Origin: Mucilaginibacter aurantiaciroseus
GTDB lineage: Bacteria; Bacteroidota; Bacteroidia; Sphingobacteriales; Sphingobacteriaceae
Assembly (NCBI RefSeq): GCF_024055595.1
Contig: NZ_JAMXOF010000004.1
Coordinates: 248,001-312,000, forward strand
DNA length: 64,000 nt
Reading direction: 5' to 3'
The notes beneath the pieces are model-generated. The model was not told the DNA's origin. It worked only from the letters and a program-made list of their open reading frames with translations, and searched no databases. Shown here in pieces: positions 1 to 8,865 of the stretch (positions within the stretch are counted from its first letter, which is position 1; the number at the start of each line of letters is the position of its first letter). The translations under genes were made by a program, and so were the position numbers.

Positions 1-27
1 TTTTTGGTAAACTATATAAACGGATAG

Positions 28-489
28 CTATATAGCGGTTGGCTGCAGGTTGTTCGCCTCTGCCGCATCATTAACCAATTTTTCTATCTCATAAAAGCGC
101 TCAAACTTGTTGATGATGGTCAATGAGTTTTTCTTTGGAATTTTATTTACCAAAAATATGTTCGGGCCGCGATGGGTTACTTTTTTGATATCCGCAAGGT
201 TTATGGCTACGTCGGGTTGGTTCAGCGTATGCAACACTATTTTCTCGTGATTAATAGTCAATTTTGTTGCGTCAATACCTTTGAAATATTTTTTTTGTCC
301 GTAAACAAACCCGGCTATCAGCGCCATAAATATGATCGTGAAAGTAATGATATTAGTGGTACTACCGCCCCGGTAAAGCAGGTTAAAGGCAAAAATGGCA
401 ATTATTACAATGTAAGATGCTAAGATGGTATAGGTCCAGGTTTTTTTGAGTTTTGCATTTCCTTCGGCACTAAGTTTGTATTCGGGCAT
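28..489 (-). CDS. Hypothetical membrane protein, PH-like
   Basis: Unrecognised 153-residue protein. Two hydrophobic segments, roughly residues 20-38 and 47-64, are followed by a soluble C-terminal half of alternating beta-type sequence that reads like the small bacterial PH-like domains found behind two membrane helices. No catalytic motif is visible. It is divergent from ilvE with about 108 bases between the two starts. A protein of similar size and plan lies at 28177-28662, but the sequences are not obviously homologous. The fold is inferred from layout only. Confidence 0.7.
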   Translation of the reverse strand: MPEYKLSAEGNAKLKKTWTYTILASYIVIIAIFAFNLLYRGGSTTNIITFTIIFMALIAGFVYGQKKYFKGIDATKLTINHEKIVLHTLNQPDVAINLADIKKVTHRGPNIFLVNKIPKKNSLTIINKFERFYEIEKLVNDAAEANNLQPTAI

Positions 490-597
490 GTAGGGTTTTG
501 TTAATTTGCTGTAATATAGCGTTCAAAAGCTTTAAAAAATAAATAATCGCTCAAAAATTTTTAACTTGCCACTTTCAGATTTATTTATTCTACTACC

Positions 598-1662
598 ATG
601 ACCGACACACTGGACATAAAAATCACCAAAGCTGCTCACTCACGTTTAGCTGAGACAGATTTTAACACCCTGCCCTTTGGCAAGGTTTTCTCTGACCACA
701 TGTTTTCTGCAGATTACATTGATGGCGAATGGAAAAATTTCGAGATCCTGCCATACGGCCCAATTCTAATGAGCCCGGCAATTTCTTCGCTGCATTATGG
801 ACAGTCGTTTTTTGAAGGCATTAAAGCATACAAACATGCCGATGGCAAGGCTTCTATCTTCCGCCCGGACAAGAACGCCGCTCGCTTTAACAAATCGGCA
901 GAGCGCCTTTGTATGCCTACCCTGCCCGAAGAGCTTTTTGTGCAAACTATTGCCGCCCTGGTTGATCTTGACCGCGATTGGATCCCTGCAAAAGCTAACC
1001 ACGCTTTATACATTCGTCCGTTCATGTTCGCTACCGACCCCTATTTGGGCGTAACGCCATCGGCTACATATAAATACATGGTTATTATTGGCCCGGTTGG
1101 CCCGTACTTTTCAAAACCGCTAAGGGTTAAAATAGAAACGCATTACACCCGCGCTGCCGAAGGTGGTATGGGTTACGCGAAAGCTGCCGGTAACTACGGT
1201 TCATCTATGCTGCCTGCCCGCAAAGCAACCGAAGAGGGCTTTGATCAATTGATTTGGACAGACGCCAAAGAACATAAATACATCGAAGAAATGGGTGCCG
1301 CTAACGCGATGTTCCTTTTAGATGGTAAACTGATCACTGCCGAAGCTAAAGACACCATCCTCGACGGCGTAACCCGCGATACGGTTATTGCTTTAGCCAA
1401 AAGCTGGGGCATCCCGGTTGAAGAGCGCAAGGTGTCTGTTGCTGAATTGATAGAAGGCGCTAAAAACGGTAAACTAACCGATGCTTTTGGTGCCGGTACT
1501 GCTGCAACTATTGCATCAGTAGCATCAATAAGCTTTGAAGGTGAGGAATACTTTTTGAGCGACCCTGCAACACGCGAATTTTCTAAACGGGTATTATCAA
1601 CCCTTGATGACATCAAATACGGCCGTACCGAAGATACCAACGGCTGGAATTACATGGTATAA
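598..1662 (+). CDS. ilvE: Branched-chain amino acid aminotransferase
   Basis: Transfers the amino group between glutamate and the 2-keto acids of leucine, isoleucine and valine in the cytoplasm; a PLP enzyme of fold-type IV. The 354-residue length fits the longer eukaryote-like branched-chain transaminase group. The segment around residues 65-80 (SLHYGQSFFEGIKAY) is the family signature, and K195 in GYAKAAGNY is the expected Schiff-base lysine. The C-terminal part carries GAGTAA near residue 300, which binds cofactor phosphate in this family. It appears monocistronic: a hairpin terminator follows 20 bases after the stop. A TAACTTGC sequence at 562-569 resembles a weak -7 element. Confidence 0.96.
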   Translation: MTDTLDIKITKAAHSRLAETDFNTLPFGKVFSDHMFSADYIDGEWKNFEILPYGPILMSPAISSLHYGQSFFEGIKAYKHADGKASIFRPDKNAARFNKSAERLCMPTLPEELFVQTIAALVDLDRDWIPAKANHALYIRPFMFATDPYLGVTPSATYKYMVIIGPVGPYFSKPLRVKIETHYTRAAEGGMGYAKAAGNYGSSMLPARKATEEGFDQLIWTDAKEHKYIEEMGAANAMFLLDGKLITAEAKDTILDGVTRDTVIALAKSWGIPVEERKVSVAELIEGAKNGKLTDAFGAGTAATIASVASISFEGEEYFLSDPATREFSKRVLSTLDDIKYGRTEDTNGWNYMV

Positions 1663-1682
1663 TTACAAATTGAATTATATAG

Positions 1683-1713
1683 ATAAGCCCTGCAGAAATG
1701 CGGGGCTTATTTG
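1683..1713 (+). terminator. Rho-independent terminator of ilvE
   Basis: Arms ATAAGCCC (1683-1690) and GGGCTTAT (1703-1710) pair, extended inward through TGCA/TGCG with a GAAA-type loop, followed by a T-rich stretch. It lies directly downstream of ilvE. Confidence 0.8.
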
Positions 1714-1740
1714 GTTTTTGTTACGTCTAATAATAAACCA

Positions 1741-1757
1741 CGTCATTGCGAGGCACG
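1741..1757. repeat. Half copy of CGTCATTGCGAGG dispersed repeat
   Basis: CGTCATTGCGAGGCACG here matches the left end of the palindromic element at 49746-49837 with few differences. Only one arm is present, so this looks like a decayed half copy next to the 3' end of the methyltransferase gene. Confidence 0.55.
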
Positions 1758-1774
1758 GAGAAAAAAGGGTGGCC

Positions 1775-2521
1775 CTACACCGTCGCCTCCACCACAATAT
1801 ATGGCGAAAGTGCTTTACTATCCACAGGGATGACCTTGGTGAATACCTTACCTGCCACCCAAATAGCTTTTACAATAGCTTTAGACAGTGATTTCTGTTC
1901 TGATTTATTCTCCAGCCATACAGTAAATTTGCCGTGGTAGTAGGCTTTAATATCTTTTAGGCCAAGGGCTTTGCAACTATCGCGCAGTAGGTCGAGGTCC
2001 ATGCTGTTGATGTTGTGCTTGTCGTAATTGTCTTTATCAAAATTCTTTTGCACCCAGCCATTAACACTTTTAAAATTGGGCAGTGTAATGAACAACGTTC
2101 CGCCGGGCTTTAAAAACTTTAGGTGCTCGTTTATGATAAACTGGGTATCGTTAAAATGCTCTATCAAGCCAAATGAAAGCACCATGTCAAACTTTTCGGG
2201 TGGCTGATAAGTGAACAGGTCGGCTTCTACAATACCGATATCGCCGAGCTTAAGATCGTTAGCTGCAAGCAATTTGTTAACCAGCTCGGGGTGGATGAAA
2301 TAATCAAGCAATGTGGTTTTTAATCCCTTGTATTTTTTCAGATAGATAGAATAATACCCCGGGAATCCACCCAGTTCAATAGCATTCTTAATGCCTTTTT
2401 CGGCTATCAGTTTGCCTAAAATATCCCCAAAAACATAATTAGGCTTTAGTTTAAATATCAGCCCCTTGCGCGATTCCCAAAACGATTTCCAAAAGGTACG
2501 ATCTGTTAAGTTATTCTCCAT
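1775..2521 (-). CDS. Class I SAM-dependent methyltransferase
   Basis: Probable methyltransferase of 248 residues with a Rossmann core. Motif I is seen at residues 47-58 (AIELGGFPGYYS), a motif II-like acid follows at the LLDYF segment near residue 73, and the post-motif FGLIEHF at 117-123 is typical of Methyltransf_11/23 proteins. The substrate cannot be told from sequence. Its start overlaps the stop of the upstream acetyltransferase by one base (TAATG), so the two are almost certainly co-translated. Position beside two glycosyltransferases suggests a role in modifying a surface glycan, which is an inference. Confidence 0.85.
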   Translation of the reverse strand: MENNLTDRTFWKSFWESRKGLIFKLKPNYVFGDILGKLIAEKGIKNAIELGGFPGYYSIYLKKYKGLKTTLLDYFIHPELVNKLLAANDLKLGDIGIVEADLFTYQPPEKFDMVLSFGLIEHFNDTQFIINEHLKFLKPGGTLFITLPNFKSVNGWVQKNFDKDNYDKHNINSMDLDLLRDSCKALGLKDIKAYYHGKFTVWLENKSEQKSLSKAIVKAIWVAGKVFTKVIPVDSKALSPYIVVEATV

Positions 2522-3054
2522 TAACTATTTTCAATACGGGTTTCCGCCTCAGTTTTTTGTTCCAATATGCGCGCCGGGTTGCCTACTGCCACGCAGTTAT
2601 CAGGTATATCTTTTATAACTACCGCGCCTGCGCCAATAGTTACATTATTACCTATGGTAACATCGCCAATAATACAAACGTTGGCGCCAACATCCACATT
2701 ATTACCTAAACGCGGGCACGCGGTAAACGTGCCGTTAGCCAGTTTTTTGTGGCCGATGGTAACACAGTTACGTAACACACAGTTTTCGCCGATGATTACC
2801 CCCTGGTTAACCACCAATGCCTGCCCGTGGTAAACAATAAGGCCTTTACCTGCGGTAAGTTTTCGGGGAAGTTCGATACCCAAATGCCACTCCACAACAA
2901 TGCGATACATGATAAGGTGCCAGCAAAACAGTATCTTTAGGATGATGTTGCGGTTAACGATTTGCACCGAGCGAAACAAAAACAAAACCAGCTGCCCTTT
3001 TATATTGCCCCGGTTGGCACTCCAATCCTGGAATAAATAGGCTAAAAAGTTCAT
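2521..3054 (-). CDS. Hexapeptide-repeat O-acetyltransferase (serine acetyltransferase-like)
   Basis: A 177-residue protein of the left-handed beta-helix acyltransferase class. The C-terminal half, residues about 85-165, shows hexapeptide repeats (IGENCV, LGNNVDVGANVCI, IGNNVTIGAGAVV) and ends in the AVGNPAR motif common to sugar and serine acetyltransferases. It lacks the long N-terminal helical domain of CysE, so it is more likely a sugar acetyltransferase for polysaccharide than a cysteine-pathway enzyme. It heads a two-gene minus-strand unit with the methyltransferase and shares a 99-base divergent promoter region with the GT4 gene. Confidence 0.87.
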   Translation of the reverse strand: MNFLAYLFQDWSANRGNIKGQLVLFLFRSVQIVNRNIILKILFCWHLIMYRIVVEWHLGIELPRKLTAGKGLIVYHGQALVVNQGVIIGENCVLRNCVTIGHKKLANGTFTACPRLGNNVDVGANVCIIGDVTIGNNVTIGAGAVVIKDIPDNCVAVGNPARILEQKTEAETRIENS

Positions 3055-3153
3055 TGTTGCTTGGCGGTTTTGCTGTTAAACTTCATTTTGATATTAATGA
3101 AGCATTCAAAAGTAAAATTTTTAATTTTAGTATCATTATACTTGCCCCGATAA

Positions 3154-4425
3154 ATGAAGGTCGCACTCATCAATACATCAGATTCTGGCGGCGGCGCTGC
3201 CGAGGCTTGCATGCGCTTGTTAAAAGCCCTGCAACTGCAACAGGTAAATGTTACCATGGTGGTTCAGCATAAAAAACGTGCGGAAGATGCTGTTTACACC
3301 GTTGAGCGCAACATCTTCGGCAAACTGCGGTCTAACATCAACTTCCTGCTGGAACGCATCCCCTTTATGCTTTTTCAGGAGCGGGATAAGCAGGTTAGGT
3401 TTGCCTTTTCACCAGCCAACGCCGGTACCGATATCAGCCAATCGAAAGTGATTAAAGAGGCAGATATTATTCATCTGCACTGGACAAACTCCGGTTTCCT
3501 GTCCATCAACGACGTAAAAAAACTTATCGCCCTTAACAAACCTATTGTTTGGACGCTACACGATATGTGGGCCTTTACCGGCGGTTGCCATTATGCAGGC
3601 CCGTGTAACCATTTTAAAAACCAGTGTGGCAATTGCTATTTTCTGCGTAACCCGGAGGATAATGATATTTCGCACGATGGTTGGGTTGATAAAAAGGATA
3701 TGCTCAGCATCGCTAAAAACCTATCTGTTGTAACCTGCAGCCATTGGCTGGGCGAAGTAGCCATGAAAAGCACCCTGCTCAAAGGGTTTATTATACAGGC
3801 CATTCCTAACCCTATCGACATCGAATTATTCGCACATAAAGATAAGGCTGTAGCACGTGCTAAATGGGGCGTTGATCCGGCTGCTAAAATAATCCTGTTT
3901 GGTGCTGCCAATATCAACGACAGGCGTAAAGGTATTAGCTTCTTGGTAAATGCTTTGCAGATATTAAAAGATAAATATGCCAACGAGGCTGTGGAGATAG
4001 TGATCTTCGGTAAGAACAAGCACTTCGATACAAGCACCCTTCACTTCCCGGTTAAACAATTAAATACCATAACCTCACCTGCCGACCTTGCTGAGATCTA
4101 CAGCATGGCCGACGTTTTTGTTTCGCCCGCTGTTGAGGATAACCTGCCCAACATGATCATGGAGGCAATGAGTTGCAGCACACCTGTGGTAGCCTTTAAT
4201 ACCGGTGGCATCCCCGACCTGATAGACCACCAGGTGAATGGCTACATGGCCGAGTTTAAATCATCAACCGATCTGGCAGCCGGTCTTAACGATGTGCTAA
4301 ATACCGCCAACCGAGATAAATATGCCGCTGCCGCGAGATACAAGGTAAAACGCATGTTTAATAACGAGAAGGTGGCGAGGCAATATATCGACTTGTATAA
4401 GTCTGTTCTAAACTCCCCTGAATAA
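3154..4425 (+). CDS. Glycosyltransferase family 4 (WcaC-like)
   Basis: Retaining GT-B glycosyltransferase of 423 residues, likely transferring a nucleotide-sugar unit to a lipid-linked or growing glycan at the inner membrane. An N-terminal GGG loop sits at residues 12-14, and the family E-x-E type region is at 328-337 (ED...MEAMS) followed by PVVAFNTGGIPDLI. Four cysteines at 145, 151, 158 and 161 form a CX5CX6CX2C cluster after a TLHDMWAFTGG segment, a feature of WcaC-like GT4 enzymes. The stop overlaps the start of the next glycosyltransferase by one base. A TATACTTG sequence at 3137-3144 could be the -7 element. Confidence 0.92.
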   Translation: MKVALINTSDSGGGAAEACMRLLKALQLQQVNVTMVVQHKKRAEDAVYTVERNIFGKLRSNINFLLERIPFMLFQERDKQVRFAFSPANAGTDISQSKVIKEADIIHLHWTNSGFLSINDVKKLIALNKPIVWTLHDMWAFTGGCHYAGPCNHFKNQCGNCYFLRNPEDNDISHDGWVDKKDMLSIAKNLSVVTCSHWLGEVAMKSTLLKGFIIQAIPNPIDIELFAHKDKAVARAKWGVDPAAKIILFGAANINDRRKGISFLVNALQILKDKYANEAVEIVIFGKNKHFDTSTLHFPVKQLNTITSPADLAEIYSMADVFVSPAVEDNLPNMIMEAMSCSTPVVAFNTGGIPDLIDHQVNGYMAEFKSSTDLAAGLNDVLNTANRDKYAAAARYKVKRMFNNEKVARQYIDLYKSVLNSPE

Positions 4426-5174
4426 TGAAACGTGTGTTATCTGTTATCACCATCGTTTACAATAATGCCAGGGATATCGAGCGAACCCTGCTTTCGGTGC
4501 TTGATCAAACTTACGACGCTGTAGAATACATTGTAGTGGATGGCGCATCAAATGATGGTACATTAGAGATCATTAAACGCCATGAAAGCCGCATAGCTAA
4601 ACTCATCAGCGAGAAAGACAAGGGGATTTATGACGCCATGAACAAAGGCCTCGCTCTTGCCACCGGCGACTATGTGATCTTCATGAACTCGGGAGATGAA
4701 TTTTACGGCAACGATACCGTTGCTAAAGTTTTCGCTACCGCCCCCGATGCCGACATCTACTACGGCGAAACCGAAATGGTGAATGACGAACGCGAAAGCC
4801 TCGGTCAACGCCGCCACAAGGCACCAGATGATTTTACCTGGCGGGGCTTTAAATTTGGCATGAGCATAAGCCACCAGGCTATTTACATCAGGCGCTCACT
4901 CACTTCGCCGTACGACCCCAAATATCAGCTAAGCGCCGATATAGATTGGATCATCCGCGCAGCAAAAAAAGCTATCAAAATTGTTAAGGTGGATGGTTAT
5001 GTGGCTAAATATTTGGTGGGAGGCATGTCTAAAGCAAAACATAAACAAAGCCTTTTAGAACGCTTTGACATCATGAAACGCCATTATGGATTAATACCAA
5101 CGGTGCTTAACCACGCGGTTATCGCTTTTAATTTGGGTTGGTATTGGTTGAAGAATAAACGGACGAATGATTAA
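4425..5174 (+). CDS. Glycosyltransferase family 2 (WcaE-like)
   Basis: Inverting GT-A glycosyltransferase of 249 residues. The nucleotide-sugar site shows VVDGASNDGT (37-46), the EKDKGIYDAMNKG segment typical of WcaE-like enzymes (63-75), and MNSGDEF (87-93) in place of the metal-binding DxD. No membrane anchor is evident, so it probably works at the cytoplasmic face. It is translationally coupled to the GT4 gene through a TAATG overlap and ends before a repeat and a shared terminator. Confidence 0.92.
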   Translation: MKRVLSVITIVYNNARDIERTLLSVLDQTYDAVEYIVVDGASNDGTLEIIKRHESRIAKLISEKDKGIYDAMNKGLALATGDYVIFMNSGDEFYGNDTVAKVFATAPDADIYYGETEMVNDERESLGQRRHKAPDDFTWRGFKFGMSISHQAIYIRRSLTSPYDPKYQLSADIDWIIRAAKKAIKIVKVDGYVAKYLVGGMSKAKHKQSLLERFDIMKRHYGLIPTVLNHAVIAFNLGWYWLKNKRTND

Positions 5175-5177
5175 ATA

Positions 5178-5296
5178 ATCGCTGTCGAGAGTTTAGCGTA
5201 GCGTAACTCGTGATACGGTATAGTGTAAGCATTCTGCTTACGTCAGTTGAAAGCTGACCTTGTGCGCATCACGAGCTGAAAGCTCGCGATAGCATT
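5178..5296. repeat. Intergenic hairpin-array repeat
   Basis: About 119 bases containing successive short palindromes: GTAAGC..GCTTAC, GTCAG..CTGAC and GAGC..GCTC. The ends (GCTGTCGAGAG and GAGC...GCGATAGC) are imperfect inverted copies. It lies between convergent genes and resembles REP/BIME-type dispersed elements. No second copy is seen in this window. Confidence 0.6.
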
Positions 5297-5302
5297 AACA
5301 AA

Positions 5303-5336
5303 AAAAAGAGCGATAGGTAAACCCCATCGCTCTTTT
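5303..5336. terminator. Bidirectional terminator between GT2 and yfhO genes
   Basis: The stem AAAGAGCGAT..ATCGCTCTTT with a GGTAAACC core has A and T runs on both sides. It sits between two convergent genes and can serve both. Confidence 0.85.
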
Positions 5337-5355
5337 CATATACTCAAATCCGTAA

Positions 5356-7833
5356 TTATGCTTTCGCTAACTCCGGTTTTTTTGTTTTACGTTCCGCATA
5401 TACTGCGCCGGCTAAGGCCAGTATCAGCAATATAGAACCCACTAAAGAGATATTCTCGCCAACGTAATATGATGTTGGATGGAAAATAAATTCAACCTTG
5501 TGGTTACCTACCGGGATAGTAGCTGCACGCAACAAATAATCGGCACGGTAGTAGGGTTGCTCTTTACCATCGATGTACATTGTCCAGCCTTTATCGTAAT
5601 AGATCTCGGAGAATACCGCAACCTGGTTAGATGTTGAACCGGTTTGGTAAGTCAAATGATCCGGCTTGTAGCTGGTTAATTCGATAGTACCGTTTACGGT
5701 AGCACCTATAGGTTTTGCCTCAACAATACTTTTGTACTGCTGGTCTATCATAGCCTCATCTTTAGGCGAAAAACTACTGATAGCCTGCATTTCCTGGTCG
5801 GCATCTTTTACATATTTAACGCTTTTTACAAACCACGCGTGGCCGCAAGCGGTGGCGTTGGCATGCATGCTCGGGCTACCTGTTTTAGGATCGGCAGTAA
5901 TGATGTATTTAGCGTTAAGCATATCCAAAACATCCTGGTTAATACTCTTGGTAAACTGGTTTTGTATAACCTCATCAAAACGCCTTAACCTGGCTGAATG
6001 GAAACCGCCCACTGTTTTATAGAAGTAAGATGAACGCGAATCGCGGAAAGGATCAGCAAGGGTTAGGTCCATAACCCTAAAATTCGGGTCTTTATCGCGG
6101 ACGATAAATTCATCAATATCCCGAGGTGTATAAGCTTGCGAATACGTGTCTTTATCAACAAAAGTTTCGTCTTTTAAGTAACGTTTGTCAACGCTCCACA
6201 TATCTACCAAAACAATTGCCATAAAGGCAAACGAAGCAAATGTTAAACTTATTTTTTGTTTGATGACGATGTAAAGCAAGCCAAACGCTAAAGCGATAAA
6301 GATGAAAGTACGGATAGCATCGGCACGCTCTAAAGCCTGGCGATCTTCTATTAACGCGTTTGCAACCTGGTTAGCCATTTGGGTGTTTCCCTGGAAAGCC
6401 TGTGTTAAGCCGCCTATTAACGTTTGATGCTCGATCGATTTAAAGCTCAGGAATAAACCCGGAACCGCGATCATTACCAACGTTAACCCACCGGTAATGT
6501 AAAATGCCAGCTTTACATTTTTAAAGATGTAAGGCTTATCGCGATTTACAAATACCTCGTTCAACGCCAGGAAGCCCAGTATTGGAAAGCATAATGATGC
6601 GATAACTAAGGTAGACTCTACCGCGCGGAACTTATTATATAGCGGAAAGTAGTTAAAGAAAAGATCTGACAGGAACGGTAAATTTTTACCGAACGACAGG
6701 AAGACACTTAAAAGTACTGCTGATAACAGCCACCACTTGATCCTGTTTTTGACAATCAATAATCCTAAAACAAAAAGGAAGAATACAATCGCCCCGAAAT
6801 ACCATGGCCCATTTGTGCTTGGCTTGTTACCCCAATAAACAGATAGCTGGCTTGCAAATTGTTGTGCCTGCGCAGGGTCTACATGATTTTCAGTCAACAC
6901 TTTTACAACTTTAGAATCTTCGGCTGCAGGGGCACCACTGGCGCCACCATATGCATTAGGGATAAAGAATGTAAAAACTTCACTTACGCTTTCACTCCAG
7001 TTATAAGCGTAGTCCTTATCGAGGCCTGTGGTTACCGCACCGGTTTCGCTTTTCAAGTTAGGTTTACCACGGATGGTGTATTTGCTGTATTCGTAAGTGG
7101 TCCATAAAGAACCTGCGTTTACGATGACTGCCAAAATAGTAGCAGCAGATAGGTAAGCTATCGATTTTAAAAACGGCGCGGTTTGCTTTGCTTTAATGGC
7201 GTGATAAAGCTCGATACCTACTAAAATGGCCATAGCCAATAGCAGGTAAAAGGTCATCTGCACGTGATTAGAGCGGATCTCCATCGCAAGGAAAAATGCG
7301 GTTAATGCTCCACCGGTAATATATTTGCCCCTAAGCGTAAGAATGATACTGGCCACTATTGGTGCAAAGAATGCGATAGCGTAAGCCTGGTTAGCGTGCC
7401 CCGCCTCGATATATATAAAGTTATATGAAGAGAACGCGAACGCTACAGCGCCCGTTGCTGCCAGCCAGTTATTCAGTTTAAGGGTGCAAAATAAAAAGTA
7501 TGCGCCAAAAAGGTATAATAAAATGGTATCAACCGGATTAGGAAAAACCGTTTTTAAAGCATCAATAACGTATGTGGTTACGTTTTTGCCGTACTTGGCC
7601 CAAATTTGGTAGCTTGGCATCCCGCCAAACATTTGGTTTGTCCATAATGGGGCTTCGCCGGTTGCGGCTTTAACATCCATTATCTCTTTCTGCATGGCTT
7701 TGGCCTGCAAAACATCACCCTGGTACATTATTTTACCCTGCATTAAAGGGTTAAAGAAATAGGCAAATGTTAGTACGAAAAATATTGCAGCGACTATAAG
7801 ATGCCCACTATTCCGCTTGATCCAGTTGTTCAT
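5356..7833 (-). CDS. YfhO family membrane protein
   Basis: Large polytopic membrane protein of 825 residues with the architecture of the YfhO family (Pfam YfhO, GT-C-like membrane proteins): an N-terminal helix, many hydrophobic segments through about residue 560, a large extracytoplasmic region, and a final helix near 795-815. B. subtilis YfhO acts in lipoteichoic acid glycosylation; the Bacteroidota homologues are uncharacterised, so a role in membrane glycan or lipid glycosylation is inference. It stands alone between two terminators and runs convergent to the glycosyltransferases. A perfect TAnnTTTG box lies 33 bases upstream of the start. Confidence 0.9.
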   Translation of the reverse strand: MNNWIKRNSGHLIVAAIFFVLTFAYFFNPLMQGKIMYQGDVLQAKAMQKEIMDVKAATGEAPLWTNQMFGGMPSYQIWAKYGKNVTTYVIDALKTVFPNPVDTILLYLFGAYFLFCTLKLNNWLAATGAVAFAFSSYNFIYIEAGHANQAYAIAFFAPIVASIILTLRGKYITGGALTAFFLAMEIRSNHVQMTFYLLLAMAILVGIELYHAIKAKQTAPFLKSIAYLSAATILAVIVNAGSLWTTYEYSKYTIRGKPNLKSETGAVTTGLDKDYAYNWSESVSEVFTFFIPNAYGGASGAPAAEDSKVVKVLTENHVDPAQAQQFASQLSVYWGNKPSTNGPWYFGAIVFFLFVLGLLIVKNRIKWWLLSAVLLSVFLSFGKNLPFLSDLFFNYFPLYNKFRAVESTLVIASLCFPILGFLALNEVFVNRDKPYIFKNVKLAFYITGGLTLVMIAVPGLFLSFKSIEHQTLIGGLTQAFQGNTQMANQVANALIEDRQALERADAIRTFIFIALAFGLLYIVIKQKISLTFASFAFMAIVLVDMWSVDKRYLKDETFVDKDTYSQAYTPRDIDEFIVRDKDPNFRVMDLTLADPFRDSRSSYFYKTVGGFHSARLRRFDEVIQNQFTKSINQDVLDMLNAKYIITADPKTGSPSMHANATACGHAWFVKSVKYVKDADQEMQAISSFSPKDEAMIDQQYKSIVEAKPIGATVNGTIELTSYKPDHLTYQTGSTSNQVAVFSEIYYDKGWTMYIDGKEQPYYRADYLLRAATIPVGNHKVEFIFHPTSYYVGENISLVGSILLILALAGAVYAERKTKKPELAKA

Positions 7834-7866
7834 TTAAACTCTTTTAGGGATAATAATTATAATCGT

Positions 7867-7874
7867 CAAAAATA
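7867..7874 (-). promoter_or_regulatory. -7 box for yfhO-family gene
   Basis: On the minus strand this reads TATTTTTG, a perfect match to the Bacteroidota -7 consensus TAnnTTTG, 33 bases before the ATG at 7833. No clear -33 element was seen. Confidence 0.5.
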
Positions 7875-7921
7875 GAAAATTGAATGAGATTAGAAACGAT
7901 AAGTTTTTATAAGATATTCAC

Positions 7922-8218
7922 TTAGCAATTATGGGGTTGGTTGCTTAAATAAAAGAACATGAATATCATTAATATGATACTGACAACATAAACAACAATG
8001 TTAAGCTTATTAAATTCCCCGCGGTTACGGCGAATGTTGTAAACATTATAAAATGCAAGGCCAGCAATGGCTACCCAAAAAAAATTATTTATCGTGTTGC
8101 AGCCGGTAAACAACTGCGTTAATAACGCCAGCACAATACAGTTTGTTAGTATTAACAGTACGGTTGGCGGGGTATTATTGTGGCCGCGCCTGCGTTTATA
8201 TAGCCCTTCGGGTAACAT
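7922..8218 (-). CDS. Small hypothetical membrane protein
   Basis: Unrecognised 98-residue protein with three probable membrane helices (about residues 19-38, 45-60 and 73-92) and a basic N-terminus and loop (KRRRGHN, RRNRGEFNK). It begins four bases after the stop of the DUF4834-type gene upstream, so the two form an operon. No motif suggests a function. Confidence 0.7.
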   Translation of the reverse strand: MLPEGLYKRRRGHNNTPPTVLLILTNCIVLALLTQLFTGCNTINNFFWVAIAGLAFYNVYNIRRNRGEFNKLNIVVYVVSIILMIFMFFYLSNQPHNC

Positions 8219-8222
8219 TGGT

Positions 8223-8468
8223 TTATTTTATTTCTTCGTAATCTACAAATTCTCCCTCAGAATCAGGAACAGAACTTTTTGCATCGGGTTTATAATCTAC
8301 CCGCACCCGGCCATCAGGCTTGGGCTGCTGATAATTTTGCTGTTGGCGAGCTTGCTGCTGCGTTTTATTAATGACGCTATTAAACAGCATAGGCAATAAT
8401 ATCCGCACAAGGCTGCGGATGATATATAACGAACAAATGGCAATTATTAAAAAACGGATCAAGCCCAT
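8223..8468 (-). CDS. DUF4834 family small membrane protein
   Basis: Bacteroidota-specific small protein of 81 residues from the second ATG (MGLIRFLII). An eight-residue longer start at 8492 is possible, but the shorter one begins directly at the membrane helix. One N-terminal helix, residues 2-24, is followed by a Gln-rich linker and an acidic tail ending in EFVDYEEIK, the conserved end of DUF4834 proteins. The role is unknown. It precedes the 98-residue membrane protein by four bases. Confidence 0.8.
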   Translation of the reverse strand: MGLIRFLIIAICSLYIIRSLVRILLPMLFNSVINKTQQQARQQQNYQQPKPDGRVRVDYKPDAKSSVPDSEGEFVDYEEIK

Positions 8469-8492
8469 CTGGTATTTTATTTTATAGTACAA

Positions 8493-8828
8493 ATATAAGC
8501 ATATAACGCAAAAAATGTTTCATTATGATATTTATGCATAATGAAAGAGGGTTGAAAAGTAAAAACTATTTATTAAAGCTTTTACTTTCGAAATTGATCC
8601 CTGGCCGGCCAGGGCCACATTAGGTAAGATACAGCTTGTTATGACCAACAATACGAATGTTTACGGCGGCATATCTATGCCCATACTTTCAGGTATGTAA
8701 TTATCCCCGTTGGCGTGCATACAATCGCAACCGTCAATTTTAGGAATTATGCTGAGGTTGAACAGGCCTTCCATTTAGCCAATTAAGGTTGATAGAAATT
8801 AGCTTAAAATCAGATAGATCTGAACAAA
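8493..8828. other. Gene-free stretch with a 16-base palindrome
   Basis: About 336 bases without a convincing gene, between DUF4834 (minus) and the uvrB terminator. It contains a perfect 16-base palindrome, CCCTGGCCGGCCAGGG, at 8599-8614. Two short plus-strand open stretches in different frames (8557-8700 and 8628-8786) look faintly protein-like but have no supported start and no recognisable family; they may be remnants of a frameshifted gene. Confidence 0.4.
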
Positions 8829-8864
8829 ACGCCTGCGCTTGCTTACACAAGCGCAGGCGTTTTT
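8829..8864 (-). terminator. uvrB terminator
   Basis: A perfect 13-base stem, ACGCCTGCGCTTG paired with CAAGCGCAGGCGT, with a six-base loop. It is followed on the minus strand by TTTTGTT, and begins two bases after the uvrB stop. Confidence 0.88.
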
Positions 8865-8865
8865 A

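Noticed and set aside
1245..1640. Minus-strand open frame inside ilvE
   Set aside because: Shadow of the ilvE reading frame, no start context or family features.
8641..8700. 19-codon open frame with ATG on the plus strand
   Set aside because: Too short, no ribosome site and no promoter box; may be part of a decayed gene.
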